Source: Qipengyuania sp. YIM B01966
GTDB taxonomy: Bacteria > Pseudomonadota > Alphaproteobacteria > Sphingomonadales > Sphingomonadaceae
Length of the DNA stretch: 41,993 nt
Reading direction: 5' to 3'
NCBI RefSeq assembly: GCF_016461955.1
Contig: NZ_JADMNM010000008.1
Location: 77,501-119,493, forward strand
Each line of letters opens with the position of its first letter. The first letter of the stretch is position 1. Under the pieces are notes generated by a model. It had not been told where the DNA came from, did no database searches, and worked only from the letters and a program-made list of their open reading frames with translations. Made by a program: the position numbers and the translations under genes. This document shows, piece after piece, positions 17,768 through 25,966 of the stretch.

Positions 17768-18306
17768 CCGGCCAGCGGCCCCGCGGCGAAGCTGTCGCGC
17801 GTTATCTGATAGCGGAGATGGTTCACATCGCGCCCGCCCATCCGGCGAACCTCGGCAATGTCCGTCAGTTCCGCGCCGATTTTCTCCAGCGCCCGGCGGG
17901 AACGCAGATTGTCCGCGCCGACCATGAAGAACGCGCGCTCCACCTGCGCCAGCGCATGACCGAGCATCAGTCGCTTCAGCTCGCGATTGGTGCCCCCGCC
18001 CCAATGGCTGCGCGCGAGGAACGTCCAGCCAATCTCCACGCTGCCGCCCGCCTGCGGATCGTAGTTCTGGAAACGCGAAGAACCGATGATGGCCCCGGTC
18101 GATGGCTCGACAATCGCCAGCGCCCCGCCTCGCGCCAGAGCATCGTCGAAGAACGCGTCGAACACCGGCCGCTGCCAGCGATCATGCGCCGGGTGGAGCG
18201 CCCAGAGCTGCGGATCGGATGCCACCGCGTAGAGCGGCTCGCGATCTGCCTCGGCCAAGGGGCGCAGCAGCAGAGTGGGGCCAGCCAGATGCGGCTGGCG
18301 GTCCAT
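17764..18306 (-). CDS. GNAT family N-acetyltransferase (RimJ/RimL-like)
   Basis: A 180-residue acetyltransferase of the GNAT superfamily, RimJ/RimL-like subgroup. It starts LRPLAEADREPLYAVASDP and has VEIGWTFLARSHWGGGTN, a variant of the acetyl-CoA loop region, then VGADNLRSRRALEKIGAEL, the characteristic final helix. ATG 18306 overlaps the aminotransferase TGA. Substrate unknown. Confidence 0.85.
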   Translation of the reverse strand: MDRQPHLAGPTLLLRPLAEADREPLYAVASDPQLWALHPAHDRWQRPVFDAFFDDALARGGALAIVEPSTGAIIGSSRFQNYDPQAGGSVEIGWTFLARSHWGGGTNRELKRLMLGHALAQVERAFFMVGADNLRSRRALEKIGAELTDIAEVRRMGGRDVNHLRYQITRDSFAAGPLAG

Positions 18307-19487
18307 CACGCAGCGACCGCCGCCAGAGCGGCGATGAAGCGGTCGATATTGTGGCTGGTGAGGCCCGCCACGTTGATCCGCCCCGAGCCAGCCATGTAGA
18401 CCGCGTGATCCGCCCGCAGCCGCTCGACCTGCGCAGGGCTGAGTGGCAGCATGGCGAACAGGCCGTGTTGCCGGGCCAGCGGCGCCAGGTTCATTCCGGC
18501 GACCTCGTTATCGCCTGCCGCCAGCCGCTCGCGCATGGCCCGCATCCTTGCGCGCATGGCGGTCAATTCGTTCTGCCATTGCCGGGTCAGTGCCGGGTCT
18601 TCCAGCACCAGCCGCACCGCCGCCGCCCCGTGATCGGGCGGCATCGACCAGCTGGCGCGAGCAAAAGCGACGATATTGGACAGGATCGCCGGCAGATTGC
18701 TCGCAGCCTGCGTCATGACATACAGCGCGCCGACCCGGTCACGGTAGAGGCCGAAATTCTTGTCGCAGCTATAGGCCACCAGTGCCTCGGGCACGGCGTC
18801 GAGCACGATCGCCAGCCCGGCGGCATCCTCTGCCATCCCCTCGCCCAGCCCCTGATAGGCAACATCGACGATCGGCAGCGCGCCGCTGCTTACCAGCGCC
18901 GCCGCGATAGAACGCCACTGATCGGGGCTGTAATCGATTCCGGTCGGGTTGTGACAGCAGCCATGCAGCAGCAGCGCGGTTTCCCCGCCGGCGCCCGCCA
19001 TCGCCTGTTCCAGCGCGGCCAGATTGGCGGTTCCATCGGCCTGCGCGTGATCGAAGGTCACCGTCTCCAGCCCAAGATCCGCGATGATCTGCGCGTGATT
19101 GGGCCAGCTCGGCTTACCCAGCAAGACCCGCCGGACCCCAGCCTTCTTCGCCAATGCCAGCGCCAGCCGGACCGCCCCCGTGCCGCCCGGTGTCTGCACT
19201 CCGGCGATCCTCCCGCCGCGATCGGGATCGCTTGCGCCGAAGACATAGGGCATCAGCGCGGCGACGAAGCCCAGATCGCCATCGGGCCCGAGATAGGCCT
19301 TGCTGTCCTGCTGTTCGAGCAGGCGCCGCTCGGCCGCCTTGATCGCGCCGAATACCGGCGTCGCGCCGTCATCGGTGCGATAGACGCCGACGCCGAGGTC
19401 GATCTTGTCCTCGCGCGGATCGTCGCGATGGAGCTTGATCAGCGCCAGCAGCGCATCGGCGGGTTGGGCTTCCAGTTGGCTCAGCAT
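18306..19487 (-). CDS. Aspartate/aromatic amino acid aminotransferase
   Basis: A 393-residue PLP aminotransferase of the AspC/TyrB family (class I). The N-terminus (DPREDKIDLGVGVYR) and body motifs (LLHGCCHNPTGIDY, VDVAYQGLGEG, the PLP lysine in SYSCDKNFGLYRDR with S-x-x-K-N-F spacing, and RINVAGL near the C-terminus) are intact. It transfers the amino group of aspartate or aromatic amino acids to 2-oxoglutarate. ATG 19487 was chosen; an upstream in-frame extension does not look like protein. Downstream acetyltransferase overlaps by ATGA. Confidence 0.93.
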   Translation of the reverse strand: MLSQLEAQPADALLALIKLHRDDPREDKIDLGVGVYRTDDGATPVFGAIKAAERRLLEQQDSKAYLGPDGDLGFVAALMPYVFGASDPDRGGRIAGVQTPGGTGAVRLALALAKKAGVRRVLLGKPSWPNHAQIIADLGLETVTFDHAQADGTANLAALEQAMAGAGGETALLLHGCCHNPTGIDYSPDQWRSIAAALVSSGALPIVDVAYQGLGEGMAEDAAGLAIVLDAVPEALVAYSCDKNFGLYRDRVGALYVMTQAASNLPAILSNIVAFARASWSMPPDHGAAAVRLVLEDPALTRQWQNELTAMRARMRAMRERLAAGDNEVAGMNLAPLARQHGLFAMLPLSPAQVERLRADHAVYMAGSGRINVAGLTSHNIDRFIAALAAVAA

Positions 19488-19530
19488 GGCCGCCCCCTTG
19501 CCGTGTCCGTCCGCCGCCCGCAACGGGCAA

Positions 19531-20301
19531 TCAGAACGGCAACCAGCGCTGCCGTTTCGAAAAGCGCATATATCCGGCATTCACGCCGAGCCGCAGGCCG
19601 GCCCCGACGCGGATCGGGATCAGCACGATGTCGCCCCTGCGCAGATAACTCGCGGTGAGGCCGCCGACCAGATAGGCCTGCCCTTCGCCAGCGGGGAAGC
19701 GTTCGTACAATTGTTCGCTGTCATGCAGGTTATAGACGAGGACAAAGGTGCTCCCGGCATTGGCGCCGGCATCGAACCCGATCGACGGCCCTGTCCAATA
19801 GACCGGCCGCTGGCCTTCGATCTTGTGGAATAGCGTCCCCGAACCATAGCGCACGCCAAGGACAAAGGCGCCGCCCGCCTCGCGCCCGACGATATACGCG
19901 TTAGGCTCGCCCTGCTCGGCGAGGATCCGCTGGATCATCCGCGCCACCCCTTCGGCACCCTTGCCGAACACCCCCTCGGCAGCGCCGATCAGGTCGTCTT
20001 CGCGATAGGTGGTTGCAGGGTCAGCCTGGCTGGCTACAGGCGCCGCCGCGGTGGCCGCCGGGGTCACCTCGGCTGCCGGCGACGCGGGATCGGCCCAATC
20101 CGGCGCGGCGGAAACATCGGCCTGCGCGGCCGGCGCCGGATCGGCATAGACGGGCGCCGATCCCGGCTGCTCGACCGGGTTTGCGGCAATCGCGGCATTG
20201 GGGTCGATTGTTTCGAAAGTTTGTGCGGCCACCGAAACCGGGGCGGCAATCAGGCCCGCCCCCGCCAGCGCCGCGAGCATCGTGCGAAAAAAGCGTGTCA
20301 T
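19531..20301 (-). CDS. EipA-like DUF1134 periplasmic protein
   Basis: A 256-residue exported protein. ATG 20301 begins a signal peptide (TRFFRTMLAALAGAGLIAAPVSVAAQ), then a proline/alanine-rich linker to about residue 95, then the DUF1134 domain (YREDDLIGAAEGVFGKG, YWTGPSIGFDAGANAG, RRGDIVLIPIRVGAGLRLG). Members such as EipA of Brucella and Caulobacter are periplasmic and maintain envelope integrity. The gene is 162 bp from the tRNA-Ser and marks the last core gene before the island. Confidence 0.87.
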   Translation of the reverse strand: MTRFFRTMLAALAGAGLIAAPVSVAAQTFETIDPNAAIAANPVEQPGSAPVYADPAPAAQADVSAAPDWADPASPAAEVTPAATAAAPVASQADPATTYREDDLIGAAEGVFGKGAEGVARMIQRILAEQGEPNAYIVGREAGGAFVLGVRYGSGTLFHKIEGQRPVYWTGPSIGFDAGANAGSTFVLVYNLHDSEQLYERFPAGEGQAYLVGGLTASYLRRGDIVLIPIRVGAGLRLGVNAGYMRFSKRQRWLPF

Positions 20302-20463
20302 TATCCCGTCCCGTCCCTGCGCATGGCACCCGCGCGTAGCAGACCGCAGGCGCGGTGAAGCGGCAATGAACGCGCGACCAAGCGAATCGAAAACGCGTTC
20401 GGACGTTGCGGCACAAGCACCTTGCCGCCCCATGCCGGCGTGGTTATACGGCCCGCTCTTTCC

Positions 20464-20554
20464 GGAGACGTGGGTGAGTGGCTGAAACCAGTTCCCTGCT
20501 AAGGAACCGTACCCTATCCGGGTACCGAGGGTTCGAATCCCTCCGTCTCCGCCA
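20464..20554 (+). tRNA. tRNA-Ser (anticodon GCT)
   Basis: Class II tRNA. The acceptor arms GGAGACG (20464-20470) and CGTCTCC (20544-20550) pair fully, followed by discriminator G and encoded CCA. The anticodon stem gttcc/ggaac encloses loop ctgctaa with GCT at 20498-20500. A long variable arm and a T arm with GGTTCGAATCC are present. The gene is intact despite serving as the apparent integration site. Confidence 0.96.
20527..20554. other. Presumed attachment site at the tRNA 3' end
   Basis: P4-type integrases commonly recombine in the T arm and 3' acceptor of a tRNA and reconstitute the gene. The integrase starts 160 bp downstream of this tRNA, so its 3' portion is the likely attL core. No second copy of this stretch was found by eye downstream in the window. 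The exact core limits are inferred. Confidence 0.4.
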
Positions 20555-20566
20555 CCACCCGATTTC

Positions 20567-20578
20567 CACAGATCTGTG
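20567..20578. repeat. Perfect 12-bp palindrome just past the tRNA
   Basis: cacagatctgtg is its own reverse complement, 12 bp beyond the encoded CCA. Its position between the tRNA and the integrase suggests a recombination or control site, but it could be chance. Confidence 0.35.
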
Positions 20579-20645
20579 AACAGCCATAAAGCGCCAGAAA
20601 CCTTGCGTTTTGCGCCGTTTGGCGTCCATCTTCATGTCTCCTCAT

Positions 20646-20709
20646 TTACCCCTTGCTCCGATCAAGTCGGGGTAAAATGGGGGTAAGCTTCGAGGTGGTT
20701 TGGGGGTAA
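20646..20709. repeat. Four GGGGTAA iterons upstream of the integrase
   Basis: GGGGTAA occurs directly at 20669-20675, 20680-20686 and 20703-20709, and inverted (TTACCCC) at 20646-20652. The last copy ends 5 bp before the integrase ATG. Such clustered heptamers between att and int fit arm-type integrase sites or an excisionase/regulator operator controlling int. Confidence 0.6.
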
Positions 20710-20714
20710 AGCAC

Positions 20715-22031
20715 ATGTTGACGGACAAGGCGGTCAAAGCGGCTGCGGCGCGAGAAAAGGCCTACAAGATCGCCGACCGACAGGGGCTGTTCCTCCATGT
20801 TTCACCCAAGGCCCACAAGACCTGGCGCTACAAATACCGATTCGACGGCAAGGAGCAGGCGCTCGGTCTCGGCACTTATCCCGATGTATCTCTCGCCGCC
20901 GCTCGCGAGGCACGGGACGATGCGCGCAAGATCCTTCGCTCGGGTCGCGATCCTCGAATGGACAAGGCGCGACGCAAGCTGATCGGAGGACGGGACGAGC
21001 GACAGACGTTCGAAGCCATCGCGCGCGACTGGTATGAGCAGCAGCTGCCTCGCTGGAAGCCGGTCCACGCGAACGACGTCATCACAAGTTTGGAGCGAGA
21101 CGTGTTTCCGCACATCGGCGCGCTCGAACTGGGCGAGATCGACGAGCCAGTGCTGCTTGCCGTGCTGCGCAAGGTCGAGGCGCGCGGCGCCATCGAGACC
21201 GCCCGTCGCTTGAAGCAGCGGGTCGGGTCGGTGTTCGTCTACGCGCGGGGCTTGGGGATCAAGGCCGACAACCCGGCGGTGGCCGTCGGCGCTGCGCTCA
21301 AGCCGGTTCCGCCGGCAAAGCGTTACCCTGCCTTGATCAAGGTGAAGAGTATCCGCCAGTTGATCCACGATGTCGACCGGGCAGGCGCCTCGCCGGTCAC
21401 GAGACTAGCTGCGCGCTTCCTTGCCCTTACCGCGCAGCGGCCTGGCATGGTGCGTCGCATGACCTGGAAGCAGTTGAGTGGGATCGACTGGAAGGACGCC
21501 TCGGCTCCCTCACCCGAAGCGCTGTGGACCATCCCCGCCGACGAGATGAAGCTGGAACTGCATCTGCGTGAGGACGAAGCGTTCGAGCACTGCGTACCGC
21601 TTGCGCCCGAGGCGGTCGCCACCTTGCGCGGTGTGCGCTGGCTCACCGGTCGCTCGCCCTACGTGTTCCCGAGTTCGCTATCGGGGCTGACACCGATCAG
21701 CGAGAACGCGATCGGATACCTCTACAACCGCGAGGGCTACAAGGGCCGGCACGTCCCGCATGGCTGGCGCTCGAGCTTCTCGACCATCATGAACGAGCTG
21801 ACGGAGCGCGAACTTGGCGATGACATCAGGTTGTTCGCCGACCGGATGATCATCGACCTGATGCTGGCGCATTCGCCCAAGGGCCTCAGCGCCAGCGAGC
21901 TACGCTACAACCGGGCGGCCTTCATGCCGCGGCGCCGGGAACTGGCGGAGCACTGGGCGTCGATGATCATGGTCGACGCGTTGCCGGTTGACGAGATCGT
22001 CCATAGTCCCCGTCGCAAACGGCGGACCTAG
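20715..22031 (+). CDS. Tyrosine recombinase (P4-type integrase)
   Basis: A 438-residue site-specific integrase with an N-terminal DUF4102 arm-binding domain (LTDKAVKAAAAREKAYKIAD, GLGTYPDVSLAAARE), a SAM-like core-binding domain (about 100-195) and a C-terminal catalytic domain. Catalytic residues are complete: R in LTAQRPGMVRR (about 242), H-x-x-R in HVPHGWRSSF (349 and 352), H in LMLAHSPKG (386) and Y in ELRYNRAAF (398). ATG 20715 gives the standard family start; the in-frame TTG at 20700 lies within the iterons. Stop overlaps the convergent regulator at CTAG. It presumably integrates and excises the island at the adjacent tRNA-Ser. Confidence 0.95.
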   Translation: MLTDKAVKAAAAREKAYKIADRQGLFLHVSPKAHKTWRYKYRFDGKEQALGLGTYPDVSLAAAREARDDARKILRSGRDPRMDKARRKLIGGRDERQTFEAIARDWYEQQLPRWKPVHANDVITSLERDVFPHIGALELGEIDEPVLLAVLRKVEARGAIETARRLKQRVGSVFVYARGLGIKADNPAVAVGAALKPVPPAKRYPALIKVKSIRQLIHDVDRAGASPVTRLAARFLALTAQRPGMVRRMTWKQLSGIDWKDASAPSPEALWTIPADEMKLELHLREDEAFEHCVPLAPEAVATLRGVRWLTGRSPYVFPSSLSGLTPISENAIGYLYNREGYKGRHVPHGWRSSFSTIMNELTERELGDDIRLFADRMIIDLMLAHSPKGLSASELRYNRAAFMPRRRELAEHWASMIMVDALPVDEIVHSPRRKRRT

Positions 22032-22792
22032 TTGCTGCGCAGAGCTGCCTTTTCACGAAGCCATGCGGCGACCTCGTCCTTGTACCACAGCGAGCGCGAG
22101 CCGAGCTTGATCTGCTGCGGAAAGCCGTCATCATCGATGCGCTTGTAGACGGTCGAGTTGGCCATTCCGGTCATCTCGCACACCGCTTCGATCGAGATGA
22201 GCGGAGGACCAACCCCGGCCAGATCGCTCCTGTCCGATGGCGCTTGCTTGTCAGCTGGTTCCACCGCCGGTTGAGCTTGGCGGGAGACCGCTCGTGCGGC
22301 CCGCAGCTTCGGTTCGGTTACCATCTCGATCTGTCTGGCGGTCAGCGGACCCAATTCGGGCAGCGCAGCCAGCCATCGGTCAAAGCTTTCGGCGCCCACT
22401 AGAATGCGATGAGTGGGGACAGCATCAGGTTCCGCCCAGCGTTCGGGATCGAACGCGCCGATCGCAAAGCGTGGGAGCGGTTCGTCAATCTCCCACCATT
22501 CGCTCGGGATAGGCTGGACTTCGCCGCCGCCCAGCGGCCGCATAAAGCTCGCCAATCGAGCATGCACAAACGCCCTGGTCATGTCCTCGGATTGCAGCCT
22601 GATTAGATCACGTGCTGCGTCGTTCTGACCTTCGTCTTCCGGTCGCGCGAAGATCGTCGGCAGCTCGTAGGGCATGAACCCGAGCATCGCTTCCACGAGC
22701 TGACCAAACGCCCAGATGAGCGTGACGCGGCCGACCGAATGAGCGTTCGAGCGCTCCTCGTAGGGCGACCAAGGGTGGAGGTTATGGCTCAT
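22028..22792 (-). CDS. AlpA/excisionase-type HTH protein with long N-terminal extension
   Basis: A 254-residue protein whose last 60 residues form an AlpA/MerR-like winged HTH (LISIEAVCEMTGMANSTVYK, DGFPQQIKLGSRSLWYKDEVAAWLREK). Such proteins act as excisionases or activators of island integrases. AlpA proteins are usually about 70 residues; here about 190 residues precede it, unrecognised, with a tryptophan-rich middle (SEWWEIDEPLPRF, FDRWLAALPELG) and a flexible linker. ATG 22792 was chosen; the in-frame TTG three codons earlier is less likely. The stop shares CTAG with the integrase stop, so the two genes are tail to tail. Confidence 0.8.
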   Translation of the reverse strand: MSHNLHPWSPYEERSNAHSVGRVTLIWAFGQLVEAMLGFMPYELPTIFARPEDEGQNDAARDLIRLQSEDMTRAFVHARLASFMRPLGGGEVQPIPSEWWEIDEPLPRFAIGAFDPERWAEPDAVPTHRILVGAESFDRWLAALPELGPLTARQIEMVTEPKLRAARAVSRQAQPAVEPADKQAPSDRSDLAGVGPPLISIEAVCEMTGMANSTVYKRIDDDGFPQQIKLGSRSLWYKDEVAAWLREKAALRSN

Positions 22793-23082
22793 GGCGAACA
22801 ATTATCAGAGCCGGCGGGCTTGGCCATCGGGTTTCTCGACTGCCTGACGGGGCCGAGTGGGATGGCAGCTTTGCGCCCAATCCTTGCCATTTGCCGACCT
22901 TGTCACCCTTCCCGTAAGCTGCCGAAGTCTCGGCACTTGAGACGTGAAGCCGCGCCGGACCGCGACTACAGTGTCGCCAATCCGCCGCATGATCGGTGCG
23001 CGGAAAGCTCTTTGCGGGCGGCGTGCACCGGCGGACTCTTGGATCGGGATAGATCTGCGTACAGCGATAGCTGCAACTGCGG
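22793..23082. other. Intergenic gap, no gene seen
   Basis: 290 bp between the AlpA-domain gene and the end of herA. No convincing ORF, RNA or strong hairpin is visible. It should hold the promoter of the leftward AlpA-domain gene and any terminator of the herA operon. Confidence 0.5.
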
Positions 23083-24819
23083 TCATTTTATAAGCGTTTG
23101 CCGGCGCCAGCTCTCGACGGCCTTGTCGAGCGCCGAAGCGGCCCCAGCGTCGGCCCAGCGATCCCAGAACTCGATCGTCCCGCTGAGCGGTTCATTGACC
23201 GGCTTTGCGATGCGGATGCGCGTCGGCAGCAGAATGGCGTCGCCGACAACCAGCGCCTCGCCGGTGTCGAGCACCGGCAGCAAGTCGCCGAACCCGCCTA
23301 AGCTGTCCGGCAGCAAGCGGCGCACGACGGTCTGATCGTCGCCGTTGGTCAGCCGCATGGCGATCAGATTGTTACACTGGCTGACGACGGTGCGGTTTAC
23401 TTCCGCCGGGCGCTGGCTGATCACCACCAGGCCGACACCATATTTGCGGCCCTCCTTGGCGATGCGCTCGAAGGTCGCAATCGCATTCTCCGCCGCCCCG
23501 GATGTCGCGTCCTGCGGAATGTAGAGATGCGCTTCGTCGCAAAACAACGCGACCGGATGTCGGGCGCCCTGGGCACTCCACTGCTGGACGTGGAACACCA
23601 TGCGCGCAACCATGCCGACGATCAGCGGCAGAATGTCCGAAGGCACCTCGGAGAAATCAATGACCTTCACGCCGCCCTGACCGCCCTTCGCCGCGCGGCC
23701 GCCGAGCAGCAGCGTGACGGCTTCGTCCAGCCACTTGTAGCTGTCGGCGACGCCAGGTGCCGGAAACAGGAAACCGAGCCGGCGATCGGTGCGCTTGCCT
23801 TCGAGGCGCTGGATCAGGCGGCTGAGCTTCCCGTGAAAATCGCCCTGCTTTTCGGTTCGAGCGCCGGGCACCATTTCGGTGTTCAGCCGCTCCAACTCGG
23901 CGAGCACGGATGCGATCGCGAAAGGCACCGGACTGTCGATCGTGAAATTGGCGAGAACATCGGTATGCCCGCCAGCCGTCAGGAAGCCGGTCTTGGCCTC
24001 GACGATGGCGCGGGACATGACCATCGCCTGATTGGGTGCGTTCTGGTCGCTGCGATCGACGAACATCGACACCAGCGCCTCGTAGCTCATCAGCCAGTAG
24101 GGCAGATGAAGCACGCCGTCGGCGAGCCCCTTGTCCGCCTCAATGTCGCCCGGCCCCGCGACGCGGAGATGCACGAAGCCGTCGCCCGCCATCGACGCAT
24201 ATTCACCGTGCATATCGAAGACGATCGCATTGGCACTCTCCAACTCAGCGACCTGTTCGAGCAGCCGGGCAGTCGTCCAGGATTTGCCAGAACCCGTGCT
24301 GCCGACGACCAGCGCATGGCGCTGGAAGAGCTTGTTGCCGTTGACATAGGCTTCTGCGTTGGGATCGAGCGTATAAGCGCCGAGCGAAAGACGCTGCGCG
24401 CCCCCAGTCACTTCCGAGATCACGCCCATGAAGCGGGTCAGCCGCTCGCCTTCGAGAGCGAAGCAGCAGGCGTCGATCTCCGGCACGGTTTCGAGGGTGC
24501 GGCGGAAAATGTTCGCGCGTGTTCCGTCCCGGTCGAGCAAGGTGCCGATTAGCGTGATGCGAACCAGATTGACCTCGGGATGGGCTTCCTCGCCTCGTTC
24601 TACCTCGGCCACTTTCGCCTCCTCGATCGCGGTGCGAGTGATCTTGTGAATGACGCCGATCAGCTTGTGGCCGGCGAGGCTGCTCTGAAGGGCGACCAGC
24701 CGATTGACTTGGAGCGCGCGCAGCGCCTCTACGTCGGCGATCCGAACGATAACCGTGGCCGTGTCAACCGATTGGACGCGTCCGAGCGCCTCTTCGTCGG
24801 CGAAATCGAGGATGCTCAT
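23083..24819 (-). CDS. herA: HerA-type hexameric DNA translocase
   Basis: A 578-residue HerA/FtsK-superfamily ATPase. An N-terminal HAS-barrel (about 1-100, ALGRVQSVDTATVIVRI) orients the hexamer and binds partners. The motor has Walker A GSTGSGKS (173-180), VFDMHGEY (200-207), Walker B ALFCDEAH (D428, E429), and a sensor-like VISQRPAEVNRTVVSQCN. HerA proteins pump DNA for an associated nuclease or effector. The ATG overlaps the stop of the SIR2 gene (ATGA), so the two subunits are coupled, as in the described Sir2-HerA (Nezha) anti-phage system. Last gene of the four-gene block. Confidence 0.93.
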   Translation of the reverse strand: MSILDFADEEALGRVQSVDTATVIVRIADVEALRALQVNRLVALQSSLAGHKLIGVIHKITRTAIEEAKVAEVERGEEAHPEVNLVRITLIGTLLDRDGTRANIFRRTLETVPEIDACCFALEGERLTRFMGVISEVTGGAQRLSLGAYTLDPNAEAYVNGNKLFQRHALVVGSTGSGKSWTTARLLEQVAELESANAIVFDMHGEYASMAGDGFVHLRVAGPGDIEADKGLADGVLHLPYWLMSYEALVSMFVDRSDQNAPNQAMVMSRAIVEAKTGFLTAGGHTDVLANFTIDSPVPFAIASVLAELERLNTEMVPGARTEKQGDFHGKLSRLIQRLEGKRTDRRLGFLFPAPGVADSYKWLDEAVTLLLGGRAAKGGQGGVKVIDFSEVPSDILPLIVGMVARMVFHVQQWSAQGARHPVALFCDEAHLYIPQDATSGAAENAIATFERIAKEGRKYGVGLVVISQRPAEVNRTVVSQCNNLIAMRLTNGDDQTVVRRLLPDSLGGFGDLLPVLDTGEALVVGDAILLPTRIRIAKPVNEPLSGTIEFWDRWADAGAASALDKAVESWRRQTLIK

Positions 24820-25865
24820 GCCGGTGTCCCTGTTATGTGATCAAGGAATTGGTCGAGCCGCCACAGCGGCCGGTCGAAATCGAAGCCCGCTGGCGCATCG
24901 TGCATGTAGCCCCGCGCGCCGGCCGGGCCATTTTCGATGGCGAGATAGCGCCGACACCGTCCACTTGTCAGAAAGGTTTTGGCCGTCGGCGTCAGCTCCT
25001 TGGTGATGACGACGAGCGGCGTGGAATCGCGGTCGCAGCGCTCGATAAGCTTGGTCTGGACATGCTCGTCACTGAAGCCATAGCCCACGCAAAAATAGGC
25101 GCGGGCATTCTCCAGCGCGTTGTCGCTGCACGCGAGGATCGTCCGGAAAGGCTCGCCGTGGGTCAGGCGATATTTGTCGATTCCGGGCGTGATCATGAGT
25201 GGCGCGTAGTCGGGCGGGATGGCAAGCGCACTGCGTATCCCGGTGATCTGCTTGGCAGCGTCCTGGAACCAGTCGAGCGAGCCGTGAACCTTCCACACCG
25301 CGACCGTGCGCGTCTCGCGACCCCTGATCGTGATCCGCGTCCTGGGATCGCGCGCGCGCGACTGAAGATAGCCGTAATTGAACCCGGTGAAGGTGCTGAC
25401 GTCCGCGGCGTCGGCGGCATATTCGGCGAGGCGATCGTAATTGGGCGTGACGACGTGAATGGTCGTGTGGGTGCTGTCGAAGAGGTGCCGATAGAGCCTC
25501 GACAGCGGCAGGTGATGCCGGTCCGCCAGCAGCGCCGACAGCACGGCCAGGTCGGACGGCAGCAGAAAGTCCCGCGTCGCGCCGGCAATGAAATGGGTCT
25601 GGCGCTCGGTCGGACGGACCGCCTGCAAGGCGCTTTCAAGATCGGTTCCGGCCGTGAGATGAGCGAGGAAGGCGTCCCATTCCTTATTCTCCTCGGCCGT
25701 CCACGCGGCGGGCGGCGCGGCGCCCTTCAGATGGGTCGCGAGCGCGTCCATGCCGGGCACGCCGTGGGCGGCCGATGCGCCGCTCCCGAGAATGATCACC
25801 GGGGTCGCGCTCAGCGCGCCCTGGGCAAATTCCTGCGCGATTCCGGCCGCGCTCTTGGCCGCCAT
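24816..25865 (-). CDS. SIR2-domain NADase effector
   Basis: A 349-residue SIR2 family protein of the bacterial defence type. The Rossmann NAD-binding signature GSGAS (27-31), TPNYD (140-144), and catalytic histidine in VWKVHGSLDW (H194) are all present, plus VGYGFSD (about 260-266). Such SIR2 effectors deplete NAD+ when triggered by phage, and in Sir2-HerA the protein also forms a complex with HerA. A strong GGGGGA ribosome site precedes ATG 25865. The gene is 99 bp behind the Rad50-like gene and overlaps herA by 4 bp. Activity is inferred from motifs only. Confidence 0.92.
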   Translation of the reverse strand: MAAKSAAGIAQEFAQGALSATPVIILGSGASAAHGVPGMDALATHLKGAAPPAAWTAEENKEWDAFLAHLTAGTDLESALQAVRPTERQTHFIAGATRDFLLPSDLAVLSALLADRHHLPLSRLYRHLFDSTHTTIHVVTPNYDRLAEYAADAADVSTFTGFNYGYLQSRARDPRTRITIRGRETRTVAVWKVHGSLDWFQDAAKQITGIRSALAIPPDYAPLMITPGIDKYRLTHGEPFRTILACSDNALENARAYFCVGYGFSDEHVQTKLIERCDRDSTPLVVITKELTPTAKTFLTSGRCRRYLAIENGPAGARGYMHDAPAGFDFDRPLWRLDQFLDHITGTPA

Positions 25866-25946
25866 ATCTGTCCCCCCGATCGATCTAAGCGAACCGACAC
25901 GCCGTCGGTATGGTCCGCGACATGGCCGTTGCGCCGCGCGGAGGTG

Positions 25947-25966
25947 GAAAGGCGCCGCCGCCTCTC
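25947..25966 (-). terminator. Weak hairpin at the end of the Rad50-like gene
   Basis: gaaaggcg and cgcctctc form an 8-bp stem with one mismatch around a 4-nt loop, overlapping the TGA at 25965-25967. There is no real U-tract beyond it, so it would be at most a weak terminator or attenuator between the Mre11/Rad50-like pair and SIR2-HerA. Confidence 0.3.

Noticed and set aside
18102-19658. 518-codon open frame on the plus strand
   Set aside because: Antisense to the aminotransferase; shadow of a real gene.
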